Origin: Euptelea pleiosperma
Lineage: Eukaryota > Streptophyta > Magnoliopsida > Ranunculales > Eupteleaceae
Length of the DNA: 64,000 nucleotides
Direction: 5' to 3'
Assembly: GCA_035048495.1 (NCBI GenBank)
Contig: CM068553.1
Location: forward strand, 4,767,259 to 4,831,258
Every line of letters begins with the position of its first letter. Within the stretch, counting starts at the first letter, position 1. Both the position numbers and the translations under genes were made by a program. Below are positions 62,906 through 64,000 of this stretch, in pieces. Under the pieces are notes generated by a model. The model was given only the letters and a program-made list of their open reading frames with translations. It did not search any database and was not told where the DNA came from.

Positions 62906-64000
62906 GTAAGTTAATGCTAGTTTTTTTTGTTATTCTATCATCTATTTGCTGCCATGCAATTCTTAAAGGTTACACAAGAACTGTGCTTAGTTCCTTAAAG
63001 AATCTGGATTGTGCAGTGCTCTTCCCATGTCTCTCTCCATCAATTACCTGCTTGACACACCTTGAATATGAGGTTTTATCAGGATGATTGCAATGTTGAT
63101 AGTGCAGTCAATTAATTAGTGGTTGGAGCATGTTATGTCCAGCTAAAAAAAAGTTAATTTCATAATTCCACGAATCAAGATAGAGTTTGACATAACATGG
63201 TTAAAAGCATGTTGGGTATTTAGTGGAAGAAGCAGAAACACAGTACTAGAAAGAAGAGTGTAGGATCACCCAAGTTGCCCAGAGTATGAAACCTTTTACC
63301 TTCTAAGATCTCAAACAAGAATGGTGAGAATAGGGGGGTTTACAAAGTAGAGGAAGCATGATTATTCAGCACAAACCACCATTGTACCACCATGCTGATC
63401 TATTCTTTTTTCACTTTTACAGACAATATATTTTTCACACGTAGATAGTGACAACTCAGTTAGATGCCACATCTCAGAGTGACATGTGGCACATAATAGG
63501 TGGTATTATGTGGCCCTTTTACATGTTCAAGCTTTGTAACAAGGACACTCCCTTTTCTAAGAATTTTCTGTGTTGGATACCATGTTTTGAACACGTGCAG
63601 ACACACTTTTTCAAACTTTTATGATTTTAATGTATATCAGCTTATCTAAATACTTTTTTTCTATATTGTATACTTGCCTGAAGAATTTAAAAGTACATCT
63701 GTTAACGTATGGAGTACACTGTTCAGACGTGACAACGTTTCGGGTTTGTGGGGGTTAGCATGTCTGACTGTTCATATCAGTGTCGGACACCTACAAGGGT
63801 CCTTGGTATGAATATCATCCTGTTTATCTTCACTCTTCACAAAGAATATTAATTATGCCTTGTGTGACCTTCTCATGGAAGGAATGGAAATTGAATTCCA
63901 CATGTTTGGTATGTCTGGTTGGCTAATGGAGGACTAGATTCGATGCAACCTGATTGCACTTTATCTCACTATAATTTTGATTGCATCTTTGAATACACAT
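62906..64000 (+). other. Intron of the LSI2-like gene, running off the window
   Basis: It starts with GTAAGT-like GTAAGTT after ACTG. I searched the rest of the window for the family's C-terminal continuation and found none, so the intron is at least 1.1 kb. No transposon ends were recognised; CATCTCAGAGTGACATGTGG at 63469 is the only palindrome-like word. Confidence 0.7.

Noticed and set aside
1..64000. CRISPR arrays, phage-defence systems, operons
   Set aside because: The gene structure is eukaryotic throughout. The regularly spaced repeats found are minisatellites and MITE clusters without spacer-repeat organisation or associated genes.

Overview
The window is nuclear DNA from a flowering plant. 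The genes have GT-AG introns, several over 2 kb, and the protein families are plant-specific (chloroplast Tat, ATG8-interacting protein, LSI2-like transporter). The spacers are full of small transposons. None of the genes looks grass-like, but I cannot name the species.

Seven protein genes can be supported by joining exons. (1) 756-4975 +, ATG8-interacting protein (ATI1/2 family). (2) 10594-16351 +, the METTL14-type subunit MTB of the mRNA m6A writer, six coding exons. (3) 18320-23266 -, chloroplast HCF106/TatB, six coding exons, with an apparent one-base frameshift in exon 4. (4) 31309-34934 +, a proline/serine-rich protein of the family annotated as hydroxyproline-rich glycoprotein. (5) 39882-41291 +, an intronless BTB (T1-type) protein with WD-like repeats. 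(6) 48238-57849 +, MIP3, a Sec1/Munc18-like protein of the MAG2 ER tethering complex, seven coding exons. (7) 61326 to beyond the window +, an LSI2-like silicon/arsenite efflux carrier, with its last exon(s) missing. They are unrelated housekeeping or developmental genes and do not form a functional cluster.

The spacers are mostly non-autonomous mobile DNA. The dominant repeat is a foldback MITE of about 350-400 bp with at least a dozen copies. Two copies have perfect 9-bp target duplications, which points to a Mutator-type origin. Most copies carry ACGTGGC (G-box/ABRE-like) near their ends, and copies sit just upstream of the MTB and LSI2-like transcription units. Also present are a second Mutator-type MITE, hAT MITEs with 8-bp duplications (one nested in another), a Tourist-like MITE with TAA duplications, a CACTA-like subterminal array, three SINE families, L1-type LINE remains inside MIP3 introns, LTR-like remnants and a full-length diverged 5S rRNA-like sequence. 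No CRISPR, phage or bacterial-type system is present, and I see no new biochemical system. The points most worth following are the ACGTGGC-carrying MITE family, the HCF106 frameshift and the 5S-derived sequence.
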